A DNA stretch of 64,000 nucleotides from UMGS1883 sp045636425 (GTDB taxonomy: Bacteria; Bacillota; Clostridia; UMGS1883): contig JAZTXM010000005.1 of assembly GCA_045636425.1 (NCBI GenBank), positions 39,563-103,562 on the forward strand, written 5' to 3'. This document shows positions 25,902 to 33,574 of the stretch, one piece after another; the first letter of the stretch is position 1, and the number at the start of each line of letters is the position of its first letter. The notes under the pieces were generated by a model, which did no database searches, was not told the DNA's origin, and was given only the letters and a program-made list of their open reading frames with translations. A program made the translations under genes and the position numbers.

Positions 25902-26740
25902 TGAACGGAAAATTATATTTATGTGCCACTCCCATCGGAAATTTGGGTGATATTACATACAGATGCGTGGAAACTTTAAAAAGTGTTGACCTTATTGCGG
26001 CGGAGGATACACGAAGAACGCTGGGGCTACTAAATCACCTTGATATAGAAAAACCTCTTACCAGTTATTTTGAGCATAATAAAAAGGAAAAGGGAGAGTA
26101 CCTTATTTCAGAAATGAAAAAGGGGAAAAACATTGCCCTCGTAAGCGATGCGGGCACTCCTGCCGTAAGCGACCCCGGTGAGGATCTGGTGAAAATGTGC
26201 ATAGAAGCGGGAATTGACGTTGTTCCCGTGCCCGGTGCGGTCGCAGGGATAAACGCACTTATTTCAAGCGGATTTTCAACACAGCGTTTTACCTTTGAGG
26301 GCTTTCTTACCGTGAATAAAAGAGGCAGAACCGAGCATCTTAAATCCCTTTCGGATGAGCAGCGGACCATGATTTTTTACGAAGCTCCCCATAAGCTTCT
26401 TTCCACACTCCGTGATATGCTGGGCATTTTGGGTGACAGGCGTATAGCACTTTGCCGCGAAATAACCAAAATCCATGAGGAATTTGTCCGCACAACCATT
26501 TCTGATGCCATAAATAAATATGAGGAAAATCCCCCCCGCGGCGAATTTGTCATTGTAATTGAAGGGAAAAAGAGCGAGGACATAGAAGCCGAAAGGGAAG
26601 CCGTATGGCAGAAAATGTCCGTTTCCGAGCATGTGGAAATGTACATAAAACAGGGAATCGATGAAAAAGAAGCCCTGAAAAAGACGGCAAAGGACCGAGG
26701 CGTAAGCAAAAGGGATATTTATAATGAATACAAGCGGTAG
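25901..26740 (+). CDS. rsmI: 16S rRNA (cytidine-2'-O)-methyltransferase RsmI
   Basis: 279 residues from ATG 25901, which overlaps the upstream TAA by one base (TAATG), with AAAGGAAG at 25887. Methylates the ribose of C1402 in 16S rRNA. Motifs LYLCATPIGNLGDITYRCVETL, AAEDTRRTLGLLNHL, LVSDAGTPAVSDPGEDLV and FYEAPHKLLSTL are diagnostic of the tetrapyrrole-methylase superfamily member RsmI. Confidence 0.97.
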   Translation: MNGKLYLCATPIGNLGDITYRCVETLKSVDLIAAEDTRRTLGLLNHLDIEKPLTSYFEHNKKEKGEYLISEMKKGKNIALVSDAGTPAVSDPGEDLVKMCIEAGIDVVPVPGAVAGINALISSGFSTQRFTFEGFLTVNKRGRTEHLKSLSDEQRTMIFYEAPHKLLSTLRDMLGILGDRRIALCREITKIHEEFVRTTISDAINKYEENPPRGEFVIVIEGKKSEDIEAEREAVWQKMSVSEHVEMYIKQGIDEKEALKKTAKDRGVSKRDIYNEYKR

Positions 26741-26763
26741 GGGATGTTAAAAATGTCCAGAAC

Positions 26764-26953
26764 GCAAAAAGGCGACAATAATACAGAATTAAAACTGTTT
26801 ATGATTTTTAAGATGTTTTAATTTTGTTAAAAATCTCATTTCATTCGATTTTTCTTGATTTTATGCCTTTTTGCTACGAACAAACTTCGCCTCTCGCTGT
26901 ATACACATACAGCTTCGGGTAACCCACGGCAAGCCGTGGCTCAGTTTGTCCGT
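26764..26953 (+). repeat. Structured intergenic element, copy A
   Basis: Lies in the 350-bp gap after rsmI. Closing stem P0: GCAAAAAGGC (26764-26773) with GCCTTTTTGC (26865-26874). Directly 3' is a three-way junction: P1 ACGaACAAACT (26876-26886)/AGTTTGTcCGT (26943-26953), P2 GCTGTAT-ACAC-ATACAGC (26896-26913), linker TTCGGG, P3 CCACGGC-AA-GCCGTGG (26924-26939). Two more copies (30015, 39555) keep the architecture with different paired bases. Role unknown; the rest of the gap has no gene. Confidence 0.75.
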
Positions 26954-27031
26954 TCTGAAGCATTTTTTCCTATCCCCAAGGAAGGTGAAAACGGGTTTTT
27001 ACAAATCCTAATGATTTTGTATTATTTTTGC

Positions 27032-27060
27032 TTGACAAAGAAAAAAATCCGTGGTAATAT
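27032..27060 (+). promoter_or_regulatory. Promoter of the ACT-hom-ask unit
   Basis: TTGACA (27032-27037), 17-base spacer, TAATAT (27055-27060), 33 bases before the ACT-protein start. Confidence 0.82.
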
Positions 27061-27093
27061 ATCAAAAGACAAATGTACACGGGTGGTGGACAC

Positions 27094-27528
27094 ATGGAGC
27101 AGAAAAAGCTTGTAATCGCCGATTTATCGGTGCTTCCCCCTGTTTATCACAAGATTTTAAAGGTTAAAGAGCTTTTGGAATCGGGCGAGGCAGAGACGGT
27201 AAACGAAGCGGCTGATATGGCAGAAGTGTCAAGAAGTGCGTATTATAAATATAAGGACTACGTTTTTCCTTTTAATCAGATGCAGGGAATTTTAACGCTC
27301 CTTATAGCAGTAATTGACCTTAAGGGTGTGCTCAGCGATATGTTATCGTTTATGAGTGATGCAGGATGCAATATTTTAACAATTAATCAGAATGTTCCCA
27401 TAAACGGTGTTGCAAATATAACCGTTACCGTTCAGACGGAAAATATGCGTCTTAGTACCGACCGCCTTATTTCGGGCTTGCAGTTGGTACGGGGCGTACG
27501 AAAGGTAAATATACTTGCCAAGCAGTAA
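27094..27528 (+). CDS. ACT domain protein (PheB/UPF0735 family)
   Basis: 144 residues from ATG 27094 (GGGTGGTGG upstream; ATG 27073 lacks a ribosome site). N-terminal helix-turn-helix-like segment (ETVNEAADMAEVSRSAYYKYKDYVFPF) and a C-terminal ACT domain (GVLSDMLSFMSDAGCNILTINQNVPINGVANITVTV). Known members precede hom or pheA in Bacillota and are probable amino-acid-responsive regulators. Here it heads hom-ask, fitting an aspartate-family role. Confidence 0.87.
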   Translation: MEQKKLVIADLSVLPPVYHKILKVKELLESGEAETVNEAADMAEVSRSAYYKYKDYVFPFNQMQGILTLLIAVIDLKGVLSDMLSFMSDAGCNILTINQNVPINGVANITVTVQTENMRLSTDRLISGLQLVRGVRKVNILAKQ

Positions 27529-27552
27529 AAGGTTTTACAAAGGAGTTAGCAT

Positions 27553-28755
27553 ATGAAAAAAATCGGAATTATCGGCTTCGGAGTTGTAGGCTCGGGAGTA
27601 TATGAGATAATAAGAAAAAATAAAGATATTCTCACAAAAAAAGCAGGGGAGGAAATCGATGTTAAGAGGATTCTTGACATTCGTGATTTTTCAGCCCATG
27701 AGGAGGCACACCTTTTTACAAAGGATTTTAATGACCTTGCAGGAGACAGTGAAATAGATATTGTTGTGGAAACAATGGGCGGTATAAAGTTCGCCTATGA
27801 GTATACAAAGGCGCTTCTTTCTGCGGGAAAGAGCGTTGTTACAAGCAATAAAGAGCTTGTTGCCGCACACGGCGATGAATTTTTCCGCATTGCAAAGGAG
27901 AAGAATGTACGCTATCTTTACGAGGCAAGCGTAGGCGGTGGTATTCCCATTATCCGCCCGCTTGCAAACGATGCGGCGGCTAATGATGTATACGAGGTTT
28001 CGGGCATTCTTAACGGAACCACAAACTATATTCTGACAAAGATGTTCAAGGAAAATGAGTCCTTTGAGGGTGCACTTAAAACGGCACAGGAACTCGGCTA
28101 TGCGGAAAAAGACCCCACGGCAGACGTGGACGGATTTGATGCATGCAGAAAGATTTCCATTCTTATGTCACTTGTTACGGGGAAAAAGATTCCCTCCGAA
28201 ATGGTTCACACGGCGGGTATCCGCACAATAAGTGCAGAAGATGTGACATATGCGGCGGCAATCGGTTGTACAATCAAGCTGATTGGATGCGGTTTTACAA
28301 AGGACGGCAAGGTAAATGCCTCCGTAGAGCCGATGCTTATCCCCGAAAGCTGTCCCCTTTCAACAGTTGAGGATGTTTTCAACAGCGTTATGGTAAAAGG
28401 AAACATGGTAGATACCCTTATGTTCTACGGCAGGGGGGCAGGAAAGCTTCCCACAGCCAGTGCAGTAGTGGGTGACGTGGTGGATATTGTCCGCAGCGGA
28501 GAATATAATCCGTATTTTAGCTGGGAGGAAAGCGACAGGGAAAGCTTTATCCCCTATGAAGATATAACGGCAAGGTTCTTTGTCCGTATAGAAGAAAGTC
28601 AGATTGCTACGGCAAAAGAGGTTTTCGGAGACAGAGAATTTATAAAAGGTGTTAACGATTACGGCTTTGTAACCGATGAGATAAAAGTAGGAAAGCTTGC
28701 TGCCGATGTTGAAAAAATCGGCGGCGTGATAAATAAAATAAGGCTTTATAAATAA
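27553..28755 (+). CDS. hom: Homoserine dehydrogenase
   Basis: 400 residues. NAD(P)-binding GIIGFGVVGSGVYEII, SNKELVAAHG, the family signature YEASVGGGIPIIRPL and GILNGTTNYILTKM with the catalytic Lys/Asp region (AEKDPTADVDGFDACRK), and a C-terminal ACT domain (residues about 325-400) for feedback control by threonine. Reduces aspartate semialdehyde to homoserine. Followed by aspartokinase. Confidence 0.97.
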   Translation: MKKIGIIGFGVVGSGVYEIIRKNKDILTKKAGEEIDVKRILDIRDFSAHEEAHLFTKDFNDLAGDSEIDIVVETMGGIKFAYEYTKALLSAGKSVVTSNKELVAAHGDEFFRIAKEKNVRYLYEASVGGGIPIIRPLANDAAANDVYEVSGILNGTTNYILTKMFKENESFEGALKTAQELGYAEKDPTADVDGFDACRKISILMSLVTGKKIPSEMVHTAGIRTISAEDVTYAAAIGCTIKLIGCGFTKDGKVNASVEPMLIPESCPLSTVEDVFNSVMVKGNMVDTLMFYGRGAGKLPTASAVVGDVVDIVRSGEYNPYFSWEESDRESFIPYEDITARFFVRIEESQIATAKEVFGDREFIKGVNDYGFVTDEIKVGKLAADVEKIGGVINKIRLYK

Positions 28756-28774
28756 TCCCAAGGAGGTAATTATA

Positions 28775-29986
28775 GTGGGTTTAATAGTACAGAAATTCGG
28801 CGGCAGCAGTGTTGCCAATGCGGAAAGAGTTTTCCGCGTAGCAGGCCGTATTGTGGAAACTTACGACGAGGGTAACGACGTTGTGGTAGTTGTTTCCGCG
28901 CAGGGCGATACTACAGATGATTTGCTTGAAAAAGCGGCAGAAATCAACAAAAACGCATCAAAAAGAGAAATGGACGTTCTTCTCTCGGCAGGTGAGCAGA
29001 TTTCAATGTCACTTCTTGCGATGGCTATTGAAAAGCTCGGCAGACCCGTTGTTTCTCTTACAGGCTGGCAGGCAGGTGTAAATACCGACAGCAATTATTC
29101 AAAGGCTCGTATTAAGCGTATCATCGGGGAAAGAGTTCAGATGGAGCTTGATAAAAAGAAAATCGTTATCGTAGCAGGCTTCCAGGGTATTAATAAATTT
29201 GATGATATCACAACCCTCGGACGAGGCGGTTCAGACACATCAGCAGTAGCTCTTGCGGCGGCTTTGGGTGCTGACCTTTGTCAGATATTCACAGACGTAA
29301 CAGGCGTTTATACAACTGACCCCAGAATCGTGCCCGAAGCGAGAAAGCTTAACGAAATTACTTACGACGAAATGCTGGAACTGGCAAGTGCAGGTGCAAA
29401 CGTGCTTCATAACAGAAGCGTGGAGCTTGCAAAGAAATTTAATGTAAATATGGAAGTGCTGTCAAGCTTTGAAAAAGTTCCCGGCACTATTGTTAAGGAG
29501 GAAAACACAGTGGAAAAGATGTTAATCAGAGGTATTGCCCGTGATAATGATGTTGCAAGAATCGCTCTTGTAAATATTGATGATAAGCCCGGAAAGGCTT
29601 TCCAGATATTCTCACTTTTGGCTAAGAAGAAAGTAAATGTTGATATTATTCTTCAGTCAATCGGTCGTGACGGAAGCAAGGATATCAGCTTCACCGTAAG
29701 TGCAGGCGACCTTGAAACAGCGCTTAACGTAATCAATGAAAATAATGCAATTATCCGTGCTGAAAAGGTTATTCACGATGAAAACGTATCAAAAATTTCT
29801 ATCGTAGGTGCAGGTATGACATCAAATCCCGGTGTTGCCGCAACAATGTTTGAAGCTCTTTATGATGCAGGCATCAATATTCAGATGATTTCCACAAGCG
29901 AAATCCGCGTAAGCGTTCTTATTGACAGAAAAGATGCGGAAAACGCAGTGAGAGCCATTCATAGCAAATTCAACCTTGCTGACTAA
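28775..29986 (+). CDS. lysC: Aspartate kinase
   Basis: 403 residues from a GTG start with AAGGAGGT upstream. First step of the aspartate pathway. N-terminal LIVQKFGGSSVANAERV, SAGEQISMSLLAMA, GFQGINKFDDITTLGRGGSDTSAVALAAAL, FTDVTGVYTTDPRIV and two C-terminal ACT domains (after residue about 260). Class without a dehydrogenase fusion. Which end product inhibits it (lysine, threonine) cannot be read from sequence. Confidence 0.96.
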   Translation: MGLIVQKFGGSSVANAERVFRVAGRIVETYDEGNDVVVVVSAQGDTTDDLLEKAAEINKNASKREMDVLLSAGEQISMSLLAMAIEKLGRPVVSLTGWQAGVNTDSNYSKARIKRIIGERVQMELDKKKIVIVAGFQGINKFDDITTLGRGGSDTSAVALAAALGADLCQIFTDVTGVYTTDPRIVPEARKLNEITYDEMLELASAGANVLHNRSVELAKKFNVNMEVLSSFEKVPGTIVKEENTVEKMLIRGIARDNDVARIALVNIDDKPGKAFQIFSLLAKKKVNVDIILQSIGRDGSKDISFTVSAGDLETALNVINENNAIIRAEKVIHDENVSKISIVGAGMTSNPGVAATMFEALYDAGINIQMISTSEIRVSVLIDRKDAENAVRAIHSKFNLAD

Positions 29987-30014
29987 TACGGAATGTGATA
30001 AAGCAGCACCGAAC

Positions 30015-30199
30015 GCAAAACGCGGGAAGGTTATACGAGAAAGCACTTTTCTTTGGTTATTTAACAAAGAGGCTTTGATTGATTAATGTAGAACTTCGCT
30101 TAGGCGAAGTTCTATTTTTATGCGTTTTGCTATCCACGAACTTCACCCTCGACGTACCCGCGTACGCCTTCGGGCAAGCCCTAAAGGGTTCAGTTCGTG
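30015..30199 (+). repeat. Structured intergenic element, copy B
   Basis: In the 345-bp gap after lysC. P0 GCAAAACGC (30015-30023)/GCGTTTTGC (30122-30130); P1 CACGAACT (30135-30142)/AGTTCGTG (30192-30199); P2 CGTAC-CCGC-GTACG (30153-30166); linker CCTTCGGG; P3 AGCCC-TAAA-GGGTT (30177-30190). The 3' junction (30131-30205) is almost identical to copy C. The interior of P0 includes the lysC terminator. No gene is seen in this gap. Confidence 0.78.
30090..30118 (+). terminator. Terminator after lysC (inside element B)
   Basis: AGAACTTCGC (30090-30099), TTAG loop, GCGAAGTTCT (30104-30113), then ATTTTTA. Confidence 0.85.
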
Positions 30200-30332
30200 A
30201 ATTCTGCACTACTTTCTCCCATTCCGCTGTAAAAAGAACCGATTTTTTATCCTTTGCTCAAAATTAACTCTAAAGAGGTAACTATTTCAACTCAAAAAGG
30301 GTAATGTTTTAATATAAAACTCTTTTGAGGTG

Positions 30333-30581
30333 ATGAATTTGAACATCGGAACAGCTGTTAAGCTAAGAATTCTTGAACTTTGCAAGGAAAAGAATATTAC
30401 TGTAAACAAGCTCGCGACCATTTGCGGAATAACGCAATCAACGCTAAGCAATATAGTGGGAGGCAGAAATAATTCAGCCACTATTTCTACAATAAAGAAA
30501 GTTTGTGACGGATTAAATCTTCACATAAGGGATTTTTTTGCCTCAAAGCTTTTTGATAATCTTGAGCAGGAGATAAAGTAA
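30333..30581 (+). CDS. XRE-family helix-turn-helix regulator (copy 1)
   Basis: About 82 residues. Cro/C1-type helix-turn-helix: KNITVNKLATICGITQSTLSNIVGG, followed by ATISTIKKVCDGLNLHIRDFF. The start is ambiguous: GTG 30330 and ATG 30333 touch the GAGGTG ribosome site, TTG 30339 has better spacing. Its last 30 bases and the following DNA are identical to those of the second copy at 31123, while the rest of the proteins share only moderate similarity. Regulatory target unknown; the downstream comEC fragment suggests linkage to competence-gene control. Confidence 0.82.
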   Translation: MNLNIGTAVKLRILELCKEKNITVNKLATICGITQSTLSNIVGGRNNSATISTIKKVCDGLNLHIRDFFASKLFDNLEQEIK

Positions 30582-30645
30582 ATAGCATGTTAGTAAGACC
30601 CATTTTACCGATGGCGGTTCTTTTTACGGCAGGAATATATTCCGC
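30552..30645 (+). repeat. Direct repeat (left copy) spanning xre end and comEC start
   Basis: 94 bp matching 31336-31429 at 93 positions (offset 784). It includes the 3' end of the xre gene and the first ~59 bases of comEC. Confidence 0.92.
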
Positions 30646-30670
30646 TGTTTTAAGAGCCGATTTTTTATGA
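30587..30670 (+). pseudogene. Truncated comEC fragment
   Basis: 27 codons starting MLVRPILPMAVLF, identical to the start of the full comEC at 31371 except for one codon (Thr for Lys), then diverging and stopping at TGA 30668-30670. It is the left remnant of a duplication that separated xre copy 1 from comEC. Confidence 0.85.
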
Positions 30671-31122
30671 TGTAAAACTATTTTTTAAAACAGAAGATAA
30701 AGTCAGGTTTTTGCGGATTTTGAGCCAACTACCGAGAAATCGCTCGCATCATTTTCCGCTGCGGGCGAGCGATTTCAGGCGGAACTGGGAATGAGTTTCC
30801 CTTTGAAGCCGGCGGTACAAAGGCTTAAAATCCGCAAAAACAAAACTCGCTTTGCTGCCATGACAGGCATATTGATTTTTTTAGCCCTGCTGGGCCGTTT
30901 TGGGGTCCGGGGAATCGGAACCCCGGAACTTTTGCTTCTTTTGGTTACAAAAGAAGGGGTAAACATTCCCAATGTTAAATTTTCACTTTTGCTTGCAAAA
31001 GTATATCACCCCCATGTTCCCATAGAAAATTCAACTTTTATTTATAAAAAACGCCCTAATTACGCATGTGCGTATACGCAGAAACGTAAAAACGCATACA
31101 ATATCCATGAGGTGAAACAAAA
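30671..31122. other. Gap between duplicated xre units, with inverted repeats
   Basis: No convincing gene. Contains GAAATCGCTCGC/GCGAGCGATTTC as a 12-bp inverted repeat (about 30740-30776), GGGGTCC/GGAACCCC around 30903-30926, and palindromic CTTCTTTTG/CAAAAGAAG and ACTTTTGC/GCAAAAGT pairs (30934-31003). A 113-codon open frame at 30791-31132 overlaps these palindromes and the next gene's start and is probably spurious. Confidence 0.5.
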
Positions 31123-31365
31123 ATGGATATAAAAGATGCTATTGTAGAGCGATTTATGGAGTTATGCGTTGAAAAGGGAATCAAAATAAATGAGCTTGCA
31201 ACCTTGTCGGGGGTTACTCCCTCCACAGCATACAGCATGATGGATAAATCACGCCGTGATATTTCAATACGAACCATTAAAAAGTTTTGCGATGGGCTGG
31301 AAATTACTTTAGGAGAGTTCTTTTCAACTTGTGAGTTTGATAATCTTGAGCAGGAGATAAAGTAA
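31123..31365 (+). CDS. XRE-family helix-turn-helix regulator (copy 2)
   Basis: 80 residues. Helix-turn-helix KGIKINELATLSGVTPSTAYSMM, then DISIRTIKKFCDGLEITLGEFF. ATG at 31123 with GAGGTG 8 bases upstream. The C-terminal FDNLEQEIK is identical to copy 1 at DNA level. comEC starts 5 bases after its stop, so the two are probably co-transcribed. Confidence 0.84.
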   Translation: MDIKDAIVERFMELCVEKGIKINELATLSGVTPSTAYSMMDKSRRDISIRTIKKFCDGLEITLGEFFSTCEFDNLEQEIK

Positions 31366-31429
31366 ATAGCATGTTAGTAAGACCCATTTTACCGATGGCG
31401 GTTCTTTTTAAGGCAGGAATATATTCCGC
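31336..31429 (+). repeat. Direct repeat (right copy) spanning xre end and comEC start
   Basis: Partner of 30552-30645; one mismatch in 94 bases. Confidence 0.92.
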
Positions 31430-33431
31430 AGCTTACGGAATCGACCTTTTTTGGATAATTATAATCTCCGCCCTGCTATGCCTCGGAGGCATACTCGTGT
31501 ACAGGAACAAAAAGTATATGTGCGTGGCAGTTTCTCTTTTTCTTCTTCTGGGATTTTGCAGAATGGAGCTTGCCCAAAGCAGAAAAGACCGCATCGGGGC
31601 TATTTATGGCGGAAGCACCTTTTTGGGACAGGTGACAGTTACCGATTTTTCCGACATGGGCAGAGCAGAAGCCGTCTTTAAGGACAATGGGAAAAGGGTG
31701 AAAATTTATCTCAAGACCAATTCCAATGCCATGTTATCTCCCGGTGACATTCTTCGGGGAAGCTTTGCTCTCTCGGAATACTCCCCGCCAAAGACAAGTC
31801 TTTTTGATTTTTCTTCATATATGCACAGCGAGGGGATTTACCTCAGTGCAGAGGCCGAAGAATTTTGTTTTGGCGGACGAATGACAAAAGGCATAGACGG
31901 ATTCATATATAAAATCCGCACACAGATGGACCGTTTGGGAGAAAAAGCATTTAAGGGTGACAACCGAGGGCTTTTTAATGCCATGGTGTTCGGGGATAAA
32001 AGGCTTCTTTCGGAGGAACTTGACAGTGCCCTCCGAAAAAGCGGGCTCAGCCATATAGCCGTAGTTTCGGGAATGCATATATCGGCGGTTATTGTCGCGA
32101 TGCTTTTCTTCCTGAGGAAGATATTCGGCAGGAGGCGTTATGTAAATATCCTTGTGCTTTTTGGCGGTGTTTTTATAGCTCTTGTTACGGGAATGGGTGC
32201 AAGCGTAATAAGGGCACTTATAATGTGCATTATATACCAACTTTCAAAAATACTTTACCGTGACAGTGATATTTATACCACCATTGCCGCATCGGCTTTA
32301 ATCATGCTTGCCGTAAATCCTTATTATGTGGCAAATGTGGGATTTATCCTGTCGCTTCTGTGTATTTTGGGCATTGTGCTTTACGCTGACAAAATAAGAG
32401 GGGCAATAAACGGCATCCTTCCCGATTGGGCAAGTGATGCGGTGGCGGTAAGCATTGCCGCACAAATAATTATTATACCTGTTCTCATAGCAAATTTCAG
32501 GACGGTTAATCCATATTCGGTTATATCAAATATTTTAATCTTCCCCGTTTCCTCCCTGTTTGTAGTACTGGGACTTTTGTATTTTGTAACGGCAAAAATC
32601 TCTTTTATCTCGATTTTTCTGCAAATAGCATTGCAAAAAATTGCGGACGTTATAGAAGCGGTGAGCTTGGGCGTGGCAAGAGTGCCGGGGGCAAGCCTGG
32701 AAACAGGGGGATTAAGTGCCCTTTTTGCGGTAAGCTGGGTTTTTCTTCTCATCGCAATACATATTTATCCTGCAAAAAGCACTGCTTTTAAATATCTGTG
32801 CTGTGGTTGGCTTTTGGCAATGTGTATTGTGGCAACCTTTAATCACGGGGTAAAATTGGATATGAGCTTTGCACATTACGGCTCGGATACCTTTTCTGCT
32901 CTTAAGATTAAAGACGGTGGTTTAATCTATATTGATTGCCCCGATTACTACGATGCGGCACAGTTAAGTGAGGATCTGGGCAGTGAGGTTGATTGTCTTA
33001 TACTTTCGGATACGCTCAAGGGCGATGTGCTTTCCCTTTTGCAAAGCAAATTCCCCGAAATGGTGATTGCCTCAGACGACCTTTTAACAGACAAGGAAAA
33101 GCTTGAACTTGAGAAAGAGGCATCAAGGAAAGGAATACGGACAGTATTTTTAAAAGATGCAGAGAGAATCTGTGTTAATGGTGCATGGATAGAATATTTC
33201 CCCATTGAAAACATCAGGGGAAGAGCCGTGCGTGTGGAATACGAGGATTATGTTTTCGTGTCGCTTCAGGGAATTGCGGCAAAGGATATGCAAACGCTTT
33301 TGGAGTCGGGCATTAAAATAAAATGCGACTATCTTAAAATTCCCTACAGAATTGCAGGGAAAGGGACGGATTTTTCCTCTCTTACGGGCGGCAAAATTCT
33401 GTTTCGGGAAAAGCAGTTTTCAGTGAGGTAA
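31371..33431 (+). CDS. comEC: ComEC/Rec2-family DNA uptake channel protein
   Basis: 686 residues. N-terminal membrane helices and an OB-like region (to about 190), then the Competence domain with its SHIAVVSGMHISAVIVAMLFFL signature (about residue 227) and many membrane segments to about 490. The C-terminal part (from about 500) has the size of the metallo-beta-lactamase-like domain, but the usual HxHxDH ligand motif is replaced (LILSDTLKGDVLSLL), so it is a degenerate version. ComEC carries single-stranded DNA across the membrane in competent cells; other com genes are not in the window. Confidence 0.87.
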   Translation: MLVRPILPMAVLFKAGIYSAAYGIDLFWIIIISALLCLGGILVYRNKKYMCVAVSLFLLLGFCRMELAQSRKDRIGAIYGGSTFLGQVTVTDFSDMGRAEAVFKDNGKRVKIYLKTNSNAMLSPGDILRGSFALSEYSPPKTSLFDFSSYMHSEGIYLSAEAEEFCFGGRMTKGIDGFIYKIRTQMDRLGEKAFKGDNRGLFNAMVFGDKRLLSEELDSALRKSGLSHIAVVSGMHISAVIVAMLFFLRKIFGRRRYVNILVLFGGVFIALVTGMGASVIRALIMCIIYQLSKILYRDSDIYTTIAASALIMLAVNPYYVANVGFILSLLCILGIVLYADKIRGAINGILPDWASDAVAVSIAAQIIIIPVLIANFRTVNPYSVISNILIFPVSSLFVVLGLLYFVTAKISFISIFLQIALQKIADVIEAVSLGVARVPGASLETGGLSALFAVSWVFLLIAIHIYPAKSTAFKYLCCGWLLAMCIVATFNHGVKLDMSFAHYGSDTFSALKIKDGGLIYIDCPDYYDAAQLSEDLGSEVDCLILSDTLKGDVLSLLQSKFPEMVIASDDLLTDKEKLELEKEASRKGIRTVFLKDAERICVNGAWIEYFPIENIRGRAVRVEYEDYVFVSLQGIAAKDMQTLLESGIKIKCDYLKIPYRIAGKGTDFSSLTGGKILFREKQFSVR

Positions 33432-33484
33432 AATAAGGAATAATAAATTTGTGTTACAATTATGGAAATTTTCATATGTTGTGA

Positions 33485-33555
33485 TATAATGGAGCAGTAG
33501 TGCAGTAAGACTCGAACACCTGTTAAAACCAATAGGGGTTCAAGACTTACTGCAC
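33485..33555 (+). promoter_or_regulatory. rlmB -10 box and 5'-terminal hairpin leader
   Basis: TATAAT at 33485-33490, then a long imperfect hairpin: GTGCAGTAAG (33500-33509) pairs perfectly with CTTACTGCAC (33546-33555), continuing inward through GAAC/GTTC and CCT/AGG. No good -35 was seen. The hairpin would start within a few bases of the transcript 5' end and stop 5 bases before AAAGGAGG. Confidence 0.6.
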
Positions 33556-33574
33556 CAGTAAAGGAGGAATCCGT

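Noticed and set aside
30791..31132. 113-codon open frame between the xre units
   Set aside because: Overlaps several palindromes and the start of xre copy 2; no ribosome site; composition unlike a protein.
33500..33555. Possible tRNA or tRNA-like gene because of the symmetric GTTC/GAAC stem
   Set aside because: No cloverleaf, no D- or T-arm consensus, single long hairpin.
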